A DNA stretch of 64,000 nucleotides from assembly GCA_963790585.1 (NCBI GenBank), contig CAWBOY010000003.1:186001-250000 (forward strand), written 5' to 3'. The notes beneath the pieces were generated by a model that was given only the letters and a program-made list of their open reading frames with translations, made no database searches and was not told the origin of the DNA. Source of the stretch: CAWBOY01 sp963790585 (GTDB taxonomy: Bacteria; Planctomycetota; Planctomycetia; Gemmatales; Gemmataceae). Position numbers and translations under genes: made by a program. Positions 1-9,405 of this stretch are shown piece by piece (position 1 is the first letter of the stretch; the number at the start of each line of letters is the position of its first letter).

Positions 1-597
1 CTCAATGGCAGCCGACAGATTGTTTACGGTGAACACGCGATTGACTTTAGTCCACCCTGGCAACGAGCGCGCTATCCCGATCTGTTCCAGGAACATGTCG
101 GCGTCGCGATGGACGACACGGAGGGCGTGCGCCGCGCAGCCGAGGCCAAGGGTCTGCCAACCGTCGGCAAAGATCCGGCCGTCATCGTCAACACACTGTT
201 CGAGCATGTCGTCGAAGACAAGCTGATTGGCCCGGTCTTCGTCTACGACTATCCCGCTCCGCTGTGTCCGTTAACCAAGCGGTCACGGTCGAACCCGCAG
301 CTCGCGGAACGCTTCGAGCTTTACGTGCGCGGCATGGAGCTGGCCAACGCCTACACGGAATTGAACGACCCGATCACGCAAGAAGCAACCTTCCGACAGC
401 AGCTGGCCGGCCTGCCGGAAGAGGACTCGATGGCCAAGATGGATGACGATTTCGTCCGGGCTCTGCGGCATGGAATGCCGCCCGCCGGCGGCTTGGGAAT
501 CGGCATCGATCGGCTCGCGATGCTGCTGACGAATACGCAGACGATTCGCGACGTCATTTTGTTTCCGCTGCTGCGACCGGAACGGGCGGGGAAGTGA
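1..597 (+). CDS. lysS: Lysyl-tRNA synthetase, class II (C-terminal part)
   Basis: Charges tRNA-Lys with lysine in the cytoplasm. The reading frame is open from base 1, so the N-terminus and anticodon-binding domain lie outside the window; 198 codons of a usual ~490-510 remain. The visible part is the class II catalytic core: the VYDYPAPLCPLTK stretch, then RGMELANAYTELNDP, and motif 3 as GLGIGIDRLAMLLT with the ATP-contacting Arg near the end. It terminates in PLLRPERAGK-TGA, a normal C-terminus for this family. No frameshift is seen in the part present. The next gene starts 70 bp downstream on the same strand with its own ribosome site. Identification is secure because these motifs are specific to LysRS among class II synthetases. 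Confidence 0.96.
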   Translation, partial: LNGSRQIVYGEHAIDFSPPWQRARYPDLFQEHVGVAMDDTEGVRRAAEAKGLPTVGKDPAVIVNTLFEHVVEDKLIGPVFVYDYPAPLCPLTKRSRSNPQLAERFELYVRGMELANAYTELNDPITQEATFRQQLAGLPEEDSMAKMDDDFVRALRHGMPPAGGLGIGIDRLAMLLTNTQTIRDVILFPLLRPERAGK

Positions 598-606
598 TGA
601 GCGCTC

Positions 607-633
607 ACTAGCCCCAAGCGCAAGCGCGGGGTT
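607..633 (+). repeat. Short dispersed GC-rich repeat, copy 1
   Basis: A 27-bp segment after lysS reading ACTAGCCCCAAGCGC then AGCGCGGGGTT is found again, inverted and with two differences, at 55109-55135 in front of cdsA. It contains a short palindrome (CCCCAAGCGC/GCGCGGGG). It lies between genes both times and looks like a small family of intergenic palindromes; no function can be assigned. Confidence 0.55.
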
Positions 634-666
634 CTGAGTCCTGTACGTATCTCAAGGAGGGGCGAC

Positions 667-2085
667 GTGTATAAGCTGCTGCTCTGCATACGCTATTTAC
701 GCACCCGCTGGCTCGCGATGGTCTGCATCGTCAGCGTCATGTTGGGCGTAGCCACACTGATTGTCGTCAATAGCGTCATGAGCGGCTTCAGCACCAAGCT
801 CCGCTCGCGGCTGCACTCTCTGATCGCCAACGTCATCATCGAAGCGCGCGACTTCGAAGGTTTTCACGATCCGAAAGGCAAGATAGCGCAAATCTTTAGC
901 GATCCCGAGTTGAAGTCACGCATCGAAGCGATGACGCCGACGCTAGAGATCTTCGCCATGCTGCAATATCGGCTGGGGATGGAACAGGCGCCCTATCTGC
1001 GGCCGGTTCGGCTCATCGGCATCGAACCCGAAGGCCGTAAGGCAGTAGGCGGGTTCGCCGAGTTTTTGATGCGACCGGAGAATCGCGAGAAGCCGAGCTT
1101 CGATCTGGATGCCGATGCCGCGCGGCGCTATTCCTTCCAAGAGCAAGTCGACAAGTGGGGCAACGGCCCTGACCCCGAGTTCGACAAGCCGCGCCCCGGC
1201 GAGCCGCCGGCTCCCGATCGGCCGAGCGCCAAGCCGGCGCCGCCCCAAGGCATCATCCTCGGTTATGCGATCGCGCACTATCCCGACCGCGAAGCTCCGC
1301 CGGACAAGCCGCGTGATGTGAAAATGCTGCTCGAAGGAGACAGCGTCGTCCTCATGACGCTCAGCGGAGCGCGGATGGCCCCCGTCGACACCCGCGTAGC
1401 CATCAGTGACTATAGCCGCACGGAGATGAGCGAATACGACTCCAATTATGTCTATATGTCTCTCGACTACATGCAACGCTGGCGCGCCATGGGCGATCGC
1501 GTGACCAGCATTCTGGTTCGACTGAAAAATTATGACGACGACGCAACCTTCGTCGTCGATCGGCTGCGCAAAATGTATCCGGGCTTGGAAGTGCAGACCT
1601 GGGAAGACAAACAGGGGCCGTTGCTCTCGGCCATTCGGATCGAAAAAGGGATTCTCAACGTCCTCTTATTCATGATCATCGCCGTGGCTGGCTTTGGCAT
1701 CCTGGCGATCTTCTCGATGATCGTCGTCGAAAAGACGCGCGACATCGGCATTCTCAAATCGCTCGGGGCGTCGAACATGGGGATATTGAAGATCTTTCTT
1801 GGATATGGGCTGCTTCTGGGGGTCGTCGGTGCTGGTGTCGGCACAATCATCGGCCTGACCTTCACGCTCCATATCAACGAGATCGAACACCTGTTGTCGC
1901 GCCTGACAGGCCAATCGGTATTCCCTTCGACGATCTATTACTTCAAGGAAATCCCGACCGATATCCAGCCGATGACGCTGCTGTTCGTCAATCTGGGTGC
2001 CGTCGGCATCGCGGTGCTGTTCAGTGTGCTGCCCGCGCTGCGAGCGGCGACGCTGCATCCGGTGCGAGCGCTGCGGTTTGAATGA
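667..2085 (+). CDS. LolC/LolE-type ABC transporter permease (FtsX family)
   Basis: Integral inner-membrane permease that, with the ATPase encoded just downstream, should form a lipoprotein-releasing (LolCDE-like) or related MacB-type complex. The 472-residue protein has the family layout: one N-terminal membrane segment (about residues 15-40, GVATLIVVNSVMSGF is the typical LolC/E end of it), a large periplasmic domain (about 45-330, with a Pro-rich insertion near 165-185), then three membrane segments in the FtsX domain (about 335-360, 380-405, 430-455) with the EKTRDIGILKSLGAS coupling motif. Start is GTG at 667, chosen because an AGGAGGGG ribosome site lies at 654-661. The ATPase gene begins 200 bp downstream; the two are probably co-transcribed despite the palindromic repeat between them. 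Confidence 0.9.
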   Translation: MYKLLLCIRYLRTRWLAMVCIVSVMLGVATLIVVNSVMSGFSTKLRSRLHSLIANVIIEARDFEGFHDPKGKIAQIFSDPELKSRIEAMTPTLEIFAMLQYRLGMEQAPYLRPVRLIGIEPEGRKAVGGFAEFLMRPENREKPSFDLDADAARRYSFQEQVDKWGNGPDPEFDKPRPGEPPAPDRPSAKPAPPQGIILGYAIAHYPDREAPPDKPRDVKMLLEGDSVVLMTLSGARMAPVDTRVAISDYSRTEMSEYDSNYVYMSLDYMQRWRAMGDRVTSILVRLKNYDDDATFVVDRLRKMYPGLEVQTWEDKQGPLLSAIRIEKGILNVLLFMIIAVAGFGILAIFSMIVVEKTRDIGILKSLGASNMGILKIFLGYGLLLGVVGAGVGTIIGLTFTLHINEIEHLLSRLTGQSVFPSTIYYFKEIPTDIQPMTLLFVNLGAVGIAVLFSVLPALRAATLHPVRALRFE

Positions 2086-2098
2086 GTTCAGCAGGGGC

Positions 2099-2171
2099 GA
2101 GCCGGGAGCGTTAGCGACCGGAGAAAATCTGAACGAGCGTAATTCGCTCCGGTCGCTTACGCTCCCGGCTC
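2099..2171 (+). repeat. 73-bp palindromic intergenic repeat, copy 1
   Basis: Two 25-bp arms (2099-2123 and 2147-2171) are inverted copies with one mismatch, starting GAGCCGGGAGCG and ending GCTCCCGGCTC, around a 23-bp spacer. A second, more diverged copy with the same spacer core (AAATCTGA) lies at 7965-8037. It sits between the permease and ATPase genes, so RNA copied through it would fold into a long hairpin that could attenuate or protect the message. That role is inference; the repeat family is what the sequence shows. Confidence 0.8.
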
Positions 2172-2285
2172 TTGAAAACAGAATTTCTTGAAGACAAATA
2201 CCTCCGGGAGTTCACGCTCTCGGCTCGCCTCGGTCAACGGTTTGTTGTCAGGCTCTCACCGGATCGTTTAAGGAGACTATCGGTC

Positions 2286-3038
2286 ATGTCCGAAATGACA
2301 CCTCTGGTCCGGGCCGTGAATTTGCACAAGACTTATCGCAAACATGCGCAAAAGACCGAGGTCCTCAAGGGCCTCGATATCGATGTGAGCCCGAGTGAGT
2401 TTCTGTGCATCATTGGAGCCTCGGGTTCCGGCAAGAGCACGTTGCTCCATCTGCTCGGCACGCTCGATGCGCCGAACGAAGGAAGCATCTATTTCGACGG
2501 CAAGCGTATCGACAATCTCCCGGCGTCGAAGCGCGATCGGCTGCGCAATCAGACGTTTGGATTCATTTTCCAGTTCTATCATTTGCTCCCGGAGCTGAGT
2601 GCGCTCGAAAATGTCTTGATGCCACAGATGATCGCGCACTCGGTGTTTGGCTGGCTGCGCCACAAATCGGTGCTGCGGCGCAAAGCGGAGGCGCTGCTCG
2701 ATCGGGTAAATCTTGGTCACAGGCTGAACCATAAGCCGAGCGAACTGTCTGGTGGAGAGATGCAGCGGGCGGCGATTGCGCGGGCGCTGATGAATCAACC
2801 GCAACTGCTGCTGGCGGACGAGCCGACGGGGAACCTCGATCACGACGCCGGCATCGAGATCGTGAAGCTGTTGCGCGACTTGAACCGCAACGACGGCCTC
2901 ACTATTATCATGGTGACTCATAACCTGGAGATCGTCGGCGCCACCGATCGCGTCGTCCGCATGACTAATGGGCGTATCGAGGGGACGGCGGAACCCTATT
3001 TGGCGCTTTACCCCGCACCACTACCCACTGCTCTCTAA
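2286..3038 (+). CDS. lolD: LolD-type ABC transporter ATP-binding protein
   Basis: ATPase partner of the upstream FtsX-type permease, expected to power lipoprotein release or another MacB-like export step on the cytoplasmic side of the membrane. The 250-residue protein has every ABC signature: Walker A GASGSGKST, Q-loop FIFQFYHLLPELSALENV (this Q-loop/ALENV form is typical of LolD/MacB), signature LSGGEMQR, Walker B LLLADEPTGNLD and the switch His in VTHN. A longer frame runs upstream to 2172, but ATG 2286 is preferred: AAGGAG lies at 2270-2275 and homology begins there. The upstream extension would run into the palindromic repeat. Two copies of the permease would be needed, or a paralogue elsewhere, since only one permease gene is adjacent. 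Confidence 0.92.
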   Translation: MSEMTPLVRAVNLHKTYRKHAQKTEVLKGLDIDVSPSEFLCIIGASGSGKSTLLHLLGTLDAPNEGSIYFDGKRIDNLPASKRDRLRNQTFGFIFQFYHLLPELSALENVLMPQMIAHSVFGWLRHKSVLRRKAEALLDRVNLGHRLNHKPSELSGGEMQRAAIARALMNQPQLLLADEPTGNLDHDAGIEIVKLLRDLNRNDGLTIIMVTHNLEIVGATDRVVRMTNGRIEGTAEPYLALYPAPLPTAL

Positions 3039-3096
3039 TGGGGCCGAATGCCGCGCTTTGGCCCTCTCCTTACTCCTTTTCGCGGAGGGCTGACCC

Positions 3097-3951
3097 ATGA
3101 CCAAAGTCTACATCAACGGCAAACTGTTTGATAAAGCCGACGCCAAAATCAGCGTCTACGATCACGGCTTGCTCTACGGCGACGGCGTCTTCGAAGGGCT
3201 CCGCGTCTACAACAGCAAGGTCTTTCGGCTGCGCGAGCATCTCGAGCGCCTCTACGACAGCGCCCGCCACATCGCGATCGAAATCCCGATGTCGATCCAG
3301 GCGATGACGGACGCGGTCATCACGACCGTACAAGCAAATAACAAAGTCGAAGGTTATATTCGCCTCATCATCACCCGTGGCCTGGGCAATCTGGGCCTTG
3401 ATCCGCGGAAGTGTAAAGAGCCGCAGGTCATCATCATCGTCGATGATATCGCTCTTTATCCGGCTGAAGTGTACGAGACAGGCCTCGACATCGTGACGGC
3501 GGCGACGATTCGTAGCCATCCGGGCGCGCTCGATCCGCGCATCAAATCTCTCAATTATCTCAATAATATCCTGGCCAAGCTCGAAGCGATCCGCGCCGGC
3601 TGCCTCGAAGCGATCATGCTCAACCACAACGGCGAAGTCGCGGAATGCACGGGCGACAACCTTTTCCTCGTCAAGCGCGGCGTGCTGAAGACGCCGCCCG
3701 TTCATGCGGGGATCCTTCAAGGCGTGACGCGCAACGCCGTCATGGAGCTGGCGCGGGCGGCGAATATCCCGGTCCAGGAGGCGACGCTAACTCGGTACGA
3801 CGTGTATACAGCGGATGAGTGTTTCCTGACCGGCACGGCAGCGGAGGTCATCGCCGTGGTACGCTGCGACGGGCGCGCCATCGGCAGCGGCAAGCCGGGG
3901 GCGATCACGAAACAACTGCGGGAGCGGTTCTTTCAGCTGGCGCGGCAGTAG
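3097..3951 (+). CDS. ilvE: Branched-chain amino acid aminotransferase (class IV, PLP)
   Basis: Transfers the amino group from glutamate to branched-chain 2-oxo acids, the last step of Ile/Leu/Val synthesis. The 284-residue protein has the fold-type IV hallmarks: N-terminal YDHGLLYGDGVFEGLRVY, the PLP-binding lysine in RIKSLNYLNNI (about residue 151), EVAECTGDNLF and the GTAAEVIAV phosphate-binding loop. Length and motifs match the short IlvE subgroup; D-amino-acid transaminase is the nearest alternative, but the EGLR and SLNYLNNI forms favour IlvE. ATG 3097 follows GGAGGG at 3084-3089. The gene is 58 bp after lolD and may share its transcript, without a functional link. Confidence 0.92.
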   Translation: MTKVYINGKLFDKADAKISVYDHGLLYGDGVFEGLRVYNSKVFRLREHLERLYDSARHIAIEIPMSIQAMTDAVITTVQANNKVEGYIRLIITRGLGNLGLDPRKCKEPQVIIIVDDIALYPAEVYETGLDIVTAATIRSHPGALDPRIKSLNYLNNILAKLEAIRAGCLEAIMLNHNGEVAECTGDNLFLVKRGVLKTPPVHAGILQGVTRNAVMELARAANIPVQEATLTRYDVYTADECFLTGTAAEVIAVVRCDGRAIGSGKPGAITKQLRERFFQLARQ

Positions 3952-4005
3952 TTTGTCGGATCGGGTACGTGCGCCGTGTTAGCTCAATAATGTTGGGAGG
4001 TTTCC

Positions 4006-4584
4006 ATGTCCACCACGTTGCCGGTGCTCAATCTGGCGGAGGCCAAGTTTGAGTGTATCTTCGGCCGGGGCTGTGAGGGGATCTGCTGTCAGAATGGCCG
4101 GCCCGGCGTGTATCCAGAAGAACATGCCAAGATCAACGACAACCTGCATAAGTTCCTACCGGAGATGCGGCCGATCGCGCGGGAGATCGTTGAAAAAAAT
4201 GGCTTCGTGAGCAAACGCAAGAAGCTTGGGTTGCCGATGTTGCGCGTCGTCGATGGCTGGTGCGTCTTTTTCCATCAAGGCTGCGTGCTTCACAAGGTCG
4301 GAGCGACCGAAGGCGACAAGTATCAATACAAGCCGGCGCCGTGCTCGCTCTTTCCCCTGGCGAAAACGGCCAAGGATGAGTGGTATGTCCGCCAGCATGG
4401 CTATGATGGCGAGGAATGGGATCTTTTTTGTCTCTCTCCCAGCGCCAGCCCAATGCCGGCGGCCGAGTCGCTGGCCGACGAGATTGCCTTTGCCTTGAGC
4501 GGGGATCCGCAAGAGAAAATCGGAGCTACCGAGGAATCGGTCCAAAGGGAGCAAGTAAAGCCAGGGAAGCAAAAGAAGAGGTAG
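4006..4584 (+). CDS. Cysteine-cluster protein (YkgJ/DUF3109-like)
   Basis: Small soluble 192-residue protein with a conserved cysteine pattern: Cys17, Cys23, Cys27 and Cys28 (FECIFGRGCEGICC), then GWCVFFHQGCVLH, a PCSLFPL motif in the middle and a final LFCLSP. This order (CxxxxxCxxxCC ... C ... C ... PCxxFPL) is that of the YkgJ/DUF3109 families, thought to bind zinc or an iron-sulfur cluster; the biochemical role is unknown. The last ~30 residues are a charged Lys/Gln-rich tail. ATG 4006 follows GGGAGG at 3995-4000. It faces the converging kinase gene, with only 78 bp between the two ends. Confidence 0.75.
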   Translation: MSTTLPVLNLAEAKFECIFGRGCEGICCQNGRPGVYPEEHAKINDNLHKFLPEMRPIAREIVEKNGFVSKRKKLGLPMLRVVDGWCVFFHQGCVLHKVGATEGDKYQYKPAPCSLFPLAKTAKDEWYVRQHGYDGEEWDLFCLSPSASPMPAAESLADEIAFALSGDPQEKIGATEESVQREQVKPGKQKKR

Positions 4585-4662
4585 CCAGCCCTATTATGTC
4601 TTGGGTTGACTACCTCTTCTTTTGCGACCAGGAGGGGTGAAGAGCGCTTATTGACAAGCCTC

Positions 4663-7141
4663 TTACTTTGCACCCTTGACATTCGTCCACTTAATGATCG
4701 TATCCTGGCTACAAGTTACTGCCTGTTTGCCATCGTCGGATAATGCGACGTCTTTATAGTTGGCCGATGAGTCTTCGTAGTGATCGAGTTCGTTGCCTTC
4801 GAAGTTGCGCACGACAAGCTGGTTCGCGGAGAGGGTGATCAGGTTCTTACCTTCCTTGGAAACGGCGATACCCAGCACCGAAGAGGTATGCGGGGTCTTC
4901 CATGTCAGCCGCTTGGCGCTCGGGTTCTTAAGGTCCAAGGAACAAATCTTCATATCGTCGCCGAACAGAATACGAGAACCATCTTGAGAGAAGCTCAAGG
5001 CGCGAGTTGCGCCGTTGCGCCTGCGCGAGGACAGGCTTATCTTCTCCCGCGACATCCCATACTTGAATTTCGCTGCTCGTCGAGAAGGCGAACTGCTTGC
5101 CGGACGGTGAGAAAACGACCTTTCTAACTGGATCAGCGGGATTTGGGATCGTTCGTTTCGCGGTCCTGGGTCCGAGATCGATCAGGGCGATTCGGCCTTG
5201 ATTACCCAGGCTGCCACCGATGAGCCCGAGGTTGCCGGATGGCGCCAGAGCGACGCTTTCGACATCGAAATCGATTTCGTTGATGGGGTTGTGCGCCTTG
5301 TTGGCGACGTCCCAAACCATGGCCGTCTTGCCGCCTTTGGGGCTCTTGCTTCCGGTCAGTATGACTTCGGATCGGGGTGCCCAAGCGATGGCGGAAACAC
5401 CGACGCCCGGCTCGTAGGCGGCGTTCCAATTCGCTACCTGGCTGCCTTCCAATGCCTTGACAGTCAGGTGGTCCTCGAGGCTTCCTATGACAGCCTGCTT
5501 GCCGTCGGGGGCGAGCGCTACGCTGGAAAGAAACTGGCGTTTCATATCGTAGATTATGACAGGTCTGAGCCTATCTGACGTGGCAGCTCCAGCATCGCCA
5601 GACCCCGATTTATTGGAGCCGGCATCGCTTAAGGGTGCTGGGCTCATAACCATCCAGGCTACGTAGATACAGGCGGCGACGAACGCAATGCCGCCGACGC
5701 CAACGATCATACTGAAGAGGGCGTTGGATTTGGCCGGCGAGATATCGGATGTTTTCGGTTCCGCGGCCGGCGTCAGTTTGGGCTCTTCGGTCGGCTGGGC
5801 TTTCGCGGCCTTAGATTTCATGTTGAGCGTGGCGGGGTCGAGATTACGAGCGGGGCTAAACATGGGGGAAGGGGCCGCGACCGGATTCGGAGTCGGATGA
5901 TAAGACGGCATGTCTATGGTATTGCCGTCGATATTGGAAGCCGTCGACCGGGCGTCGGACGCCGAACGCAGATTGTTGGAAGAAGACAGATGCATCGCGG
6001 TGGCTTGACCATCGACGATGTCTGTCTGCGACTTGCGATTGACGGAGCTACCTCGTTCGACATCCTTTGTGCCCGACGTCTTGACGGCTGGTTTGCGTTC
6101 CAACGTGGCGGGCAAGCTGGCCAGTGGCTGCAGGGCGTTAACCACTTCTTGCGGAGTCTGGAACCGATTTTCGGCCCGCTTGGCAAGCATCTTTTTGAGG
6201 ACGGCGTCCACCTCGGCCGGAATGTCCGAGCGAAAATTCGTGAGCGGCTCGGGCTCGCGTTGTTGATGCCAGAGGAGTTTTTGCGTCAGAGAACTGGGCG
6301 GGAAGGTCGGCTTGCCGGAGAGAAGGTAATAGAGTGTGCAACCGAGACTGTAGATGTCGGCGCGAATGTCGACGGCATGAGAATCGATGGCCTGCTCGGG
6401 AGCCATGTAATCTGGGGTACCCATGACGATGCCAGATTGGGTCAGATCGCCCACGGATTGCTGGCGATCCTCCACGGTGGCAAGGCGTGCCAGTCCCATG
6501 TCCAGGATCTTGACCTGGCGCCGATCGGCCGTCAGAAGCAAGTTGGCGGGCTTGATGTCACGGTGAACCATGCCGCGCTCGAAGGCATGTTGGAGCCCCA
6601 TAGCAGCTTGACGAATGTATTCGCAGGCCTGACCAACCCAGAGCGGCCCGTCTTTCCGCACCGTACTCGCCAGATCGACGCCGGGAACGTACTCCATCGC
6701 GAGGTAGTGAGTACCGTTGGCTTCATCAGCGTCGTAAACGGTGACGATATTCGGGTGTTGCAGCCGGGCGGCGGCGCGTGCTTCACGCTGGAAGCGGCGC
6801 AAGGCATCGGGAGATTGCAGCGTCTCGGAGCGGATGACTTTGAGCGCGTCGATTCGGTCAAGGCGCCGATGGCGTGCCTTGAAGACCTGACCCATACCGC
6901 CTTCGCCGAGAAGGTCGAGCAAGATATACTGGCCCAAAACAAGATTTTGGCCACGCCCTTCGGCGAGCAGCTTGACCTGAAACTCCGTCAACCAATTGCG
7001 GCGCACGAGTTCCTTGGAAACATCGGTGACCTCCGCGAACTGGGTCGAAATGCTATCGCTCAGCTCCTGAATTTGCGGTTCTTCAAGGAGAGAGGCGCCG
7101 CTGAGAGCGGAAACCAGATCGGAGACCGTTTGAATAGCCAT
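4663..7141 (-). CDS. Ser/Thr protein kinase with membrane segment and WD40-type propeller (frameshifted)
   Basis: Membrane-anchored Hanks-type kinase. From the N-terminus: an ~80-residue leader domain; a kinase domain with the Gly loop LGEGGMGQVF, catalytic HRDIKPANLLL, DMG in place of DFG (ILDMGLARL, common in planctomycete kinases) and GTPDYMAPEQ; a Ser/Pro-rich linker; one membrane segment about residues 480-505; then WD40-type repeats (AWAPRSEVILTGS, FSPSGKQFAFS, FSQDGSRILFG, LSDDGKQAVTCS) outside. The frame breaks near 5005-5035: the upstream frame reads out after WDVAGEDKPVLAQ and the propeller continues in another frame from RRNGATRALSFSQDG to the stop at 4663. ATG 7141 is preferred over an upstream TTG at 7159. 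Stand-alone regulation; no operon partner. Confidence 0.85.
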
Positions 7142-7318
7142 GTCGGCGATCTCTGCCAATCGAGGTAATGGGTGAATGGAGGCCTATTATAGAGGAGACG
7201 CGAGGTAAAGGAAATCACGAAGTTCCCTGCTTTCGGGGAGTTCCCGTTTTTACGCTCGGCGCTGCCTCCCGGTTGTTGCGTCTGTAATGGTTGTTCCACC
7301 TTTATGTAGCACCATACT

Positions 7319-7998
7319 ATGCAAAATGAGTCTCGTCTGCCAAGAAATCGAGCCAAACGCATAAACGGTGCTTTGGCTCAACTTTATCCAGACGCGGCCT
7401 GCGCGCTCGTTCATGAAGGCCCGCTCCAGCTGCTGGTCGCCACGATCTTGTCCGCTCAATGCACCGACGCGCGCGTCAACAAGATAACGCCGGCTCTCTT
7501 TGCTCGCTATCCGGATGTGAAAGCCTTCGCCGCCGCCGACCCCGCCGAGTTAGAAACGTTCATTAAATCGGCCGGGTTCTTCCGCGTAAAGCGCGTAATA
7601 TCATGAAATGCTGCGAGCAGATCGTCGAGCGCCACGACGCCGAAGTGCCAAAGACGATGGAGCAGCTCGTTCATCTGGCGGGCATCGGCCGCAAGACGGC
7701 AAACGTCATTCTTGGGAACGCGTTTGATGTGCCGGGCATTCCTGTTGATACGCATGTGGGCCGTCTGAGTCGGCGCATGGGTTTGACGGCTGAGACGGAT
7801 CCCGTCAAAGTGGAGCGTGACTTGATGACGCTCATACCGCGCAAGGAATGGACAGCTTTCGGCCACCGCATGATCTTTCATGGCCGCCAAGTCTGCCTGG
7901 CGCGGCGACCGCGCTGTGAATCGTGTGCCGTCGCGGAACTGTGCCCGAAGATCGGGGTCTTGGCGAGCCGGGAGCGTAAGCGACCGGAGCAAATCTGA
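7319..7998 (+). CDS. nth: Endonuclease III, DNA glycosylase/AP lyase (frameshifted)
   Basis: Removes oxidised pyrimidines and nicks abasic sites in base-excision repair. The first frame (7319-7606) carries LLVATILSAQCTDARVN; the second (from 7603) carries the helix-hairpin-helix LAGIGRKTANVIL with catalytic Lys, the catalytic Asp in VDTHVGRLSRR, and the Fe-S ligands CX6CX2CX5C (CLARRPRCESCAVAELC). The join should read VKARNIMKCC; adding one base at the AAA run 7588-7590 restores it, so a one-base deletion in a homopolymer is indicated. The last 11 codons and the stop come from the palindromic repeat at 7965-8037. Divergent from the kinase gene. Confidence 0.9.
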
Positions 7999-8037
7999 GC
8001 GCCCGTAACGCTCTCGGGGAGCTTACACTCCTGGCTC
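7965..8037 (+). repeat. 73-bp palindromic intergenic repeat, copy 2, overlapping the nth 3' end
   Basis: Same family as 2099-2171. The left arm (7965-7989) is the perfect consensus; the right arm (8013-8037) has several changes, and the spacer keeps AAATCTGA. The repeat supplies the nth stop codon and the C-terminal residues ASRERKRPEQI. It also separates nth from the HEAT gene. Confidence 0.75.
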
Positions 8038-8077
8038 CAAGACAAGAGAGTCGCAGCTACCAAATCGCGGAGCGTGA

Positions 8078-9380
8078 ATGTTTCGATCCTCACTAATCGC
8101 ACTGTTGCTGCTGGCATCGCGCACCTTGGCGGCTGTCGCTGACGATGAAGTCGCTCTTGAAGGCCGCAGGCATCGGCGTCGATGGCCCCTCTCTTGTCAA
8201 GTACTTGCAGCAAGAAACACTGTCGGGGCCCGAACAGGGCCGCATGCGCTCGCTGATCAAACACTTGGGCCATGATTCGTTCTTCGAGCGCGAGAAAGCG
8301 TCGGCCCGAATCAAGTCGCTGCTGCCGCGCGTGCGGCCGATTCTGCCGCGCTCCTTGAATGATCCCGATGAAGAAATCAAGGATCGCTTGCGTGACTTGC
8401 TAGCGCTGGACACCGCCAAGGGGACGCCGACGAAGGCGGCCGCGGTCCGACTGCTCGCGGCGCGGGTGCCGGCGGGAGCGAGAGCAGCACTGCTGGCGTT
8501 TCTGCCGTCGACCGACGACGAGGTCAGCGAAGACGAAGCGGTCTATACTCTGGCTCAAATGGTTTCCGGTCCGGGCAAGAAGCTGGATGCCCAGATACTC
8601 GAAGCCTTGAACGATCCCGATGGTGTGCGCCGGGCGGCGGCCGCGCTGATCGTCGGGCGCTCGGGCACGGGGGAACAACGCGCCATCGTTAGACAATTGC
8701 TGACCGATCCAGAGCCGGTCGTCCGGTTTCGAGCCGCTCAAGGTCTGCTGGCTGGCCGCGATCGGGCCGGCATCCCCGTCCTCATCGCACTCATTGCGGA
8801 GCCAGCGTTTTCTGAACGATGTGAAGATCTTCTGTTCGTGGCCGCCGGCGTTCGAGCGCCGCGCACGGCGGTTGGGCCGGATACGCTCGCGTCTCGCGCC
8901 ACGGCATGGACCAATTGGTGGCGGGCCAACGGCAGCATTGACCTGTCTCACGTCGATGCGGAAATTCCGCCGCTGAACAATGCCCTCCAGTCGCGGGAGG
9001 TTGCGCGCGAGTTTATGGCCAAGCTCGCCGACGGCGATTTCGCCGCGCTAAGTAAGCTTGCCACGCTGCCTTTCTTGGTCAATCGCGTCACGGCGCCGCG
9101 CCTGCCGGAGTTTGAGAATTGGATGCGCAACCTGGGGAACCAATTTCAACAGAGCGGCCCGGCGCGGCTGCAATCCGCGGTATCATTGGACGACTATCTG
9201 CGCACGGCCTCGCCGGAGGAACGCGCCCTTTTGGGCCGATTGAGCCGCAAAGATGTCTATTTGGTAAAGTACAGTTGTCGGGCGAATACCGAGCAATGGC
9301 TGGAAGCGATCCTCATCGTTCGAATCGGCGGCGATCGGCCGTTGGTAATGGGTTTGGGCCCCGTTCAAGTGCGAAATTAG
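8078..9380 (+). CDS. Secreted HEAT-repeat protein (frameshifted after signal peptide)
   Basis: Function unknown. ATG 8078 follows GGAG at 8069-8072 and opens a signal peptide (MFRSSLIALLLLASRTLAAVADDE). About 22 codons in, the frame shifts: the mature protein (KSLLKAAGIGVDG onward) continues in the next frame to 9380, so one extra base or two missing bases lie around 8132-8160. The mature part of ~410 residues has HEAT-like helical repeats at about residues 30-240 (LNDPDEEIKDRLRDLL, LNDPDGVRRAAAALIVG, LTDPEPVVRFRAAQGLL), then a C-terminal domain with AWTNWWRANG, a motif seen after HEAT repeats in secreted planctomycete proteins. The metallophosphatase gene starts 26 bp downstream and may be co-transcribed. 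Confidence 0.75.
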
Positions 9381-9405
9381 GGCCAGGCAGGGGCGAGGTA
9401 ATCCA

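Noticed and set aside
943..1476. A 177-residue minus-strand frame within the permease gene
   Set aside because: Shadow frame in high-GC DNA; the permease on the other strand has all family marks.
5897..7168. A 423-residue plus-strand frame
   Set aside because: Antisense to the kinase gene, which has clear catalytic motifs and domain order.
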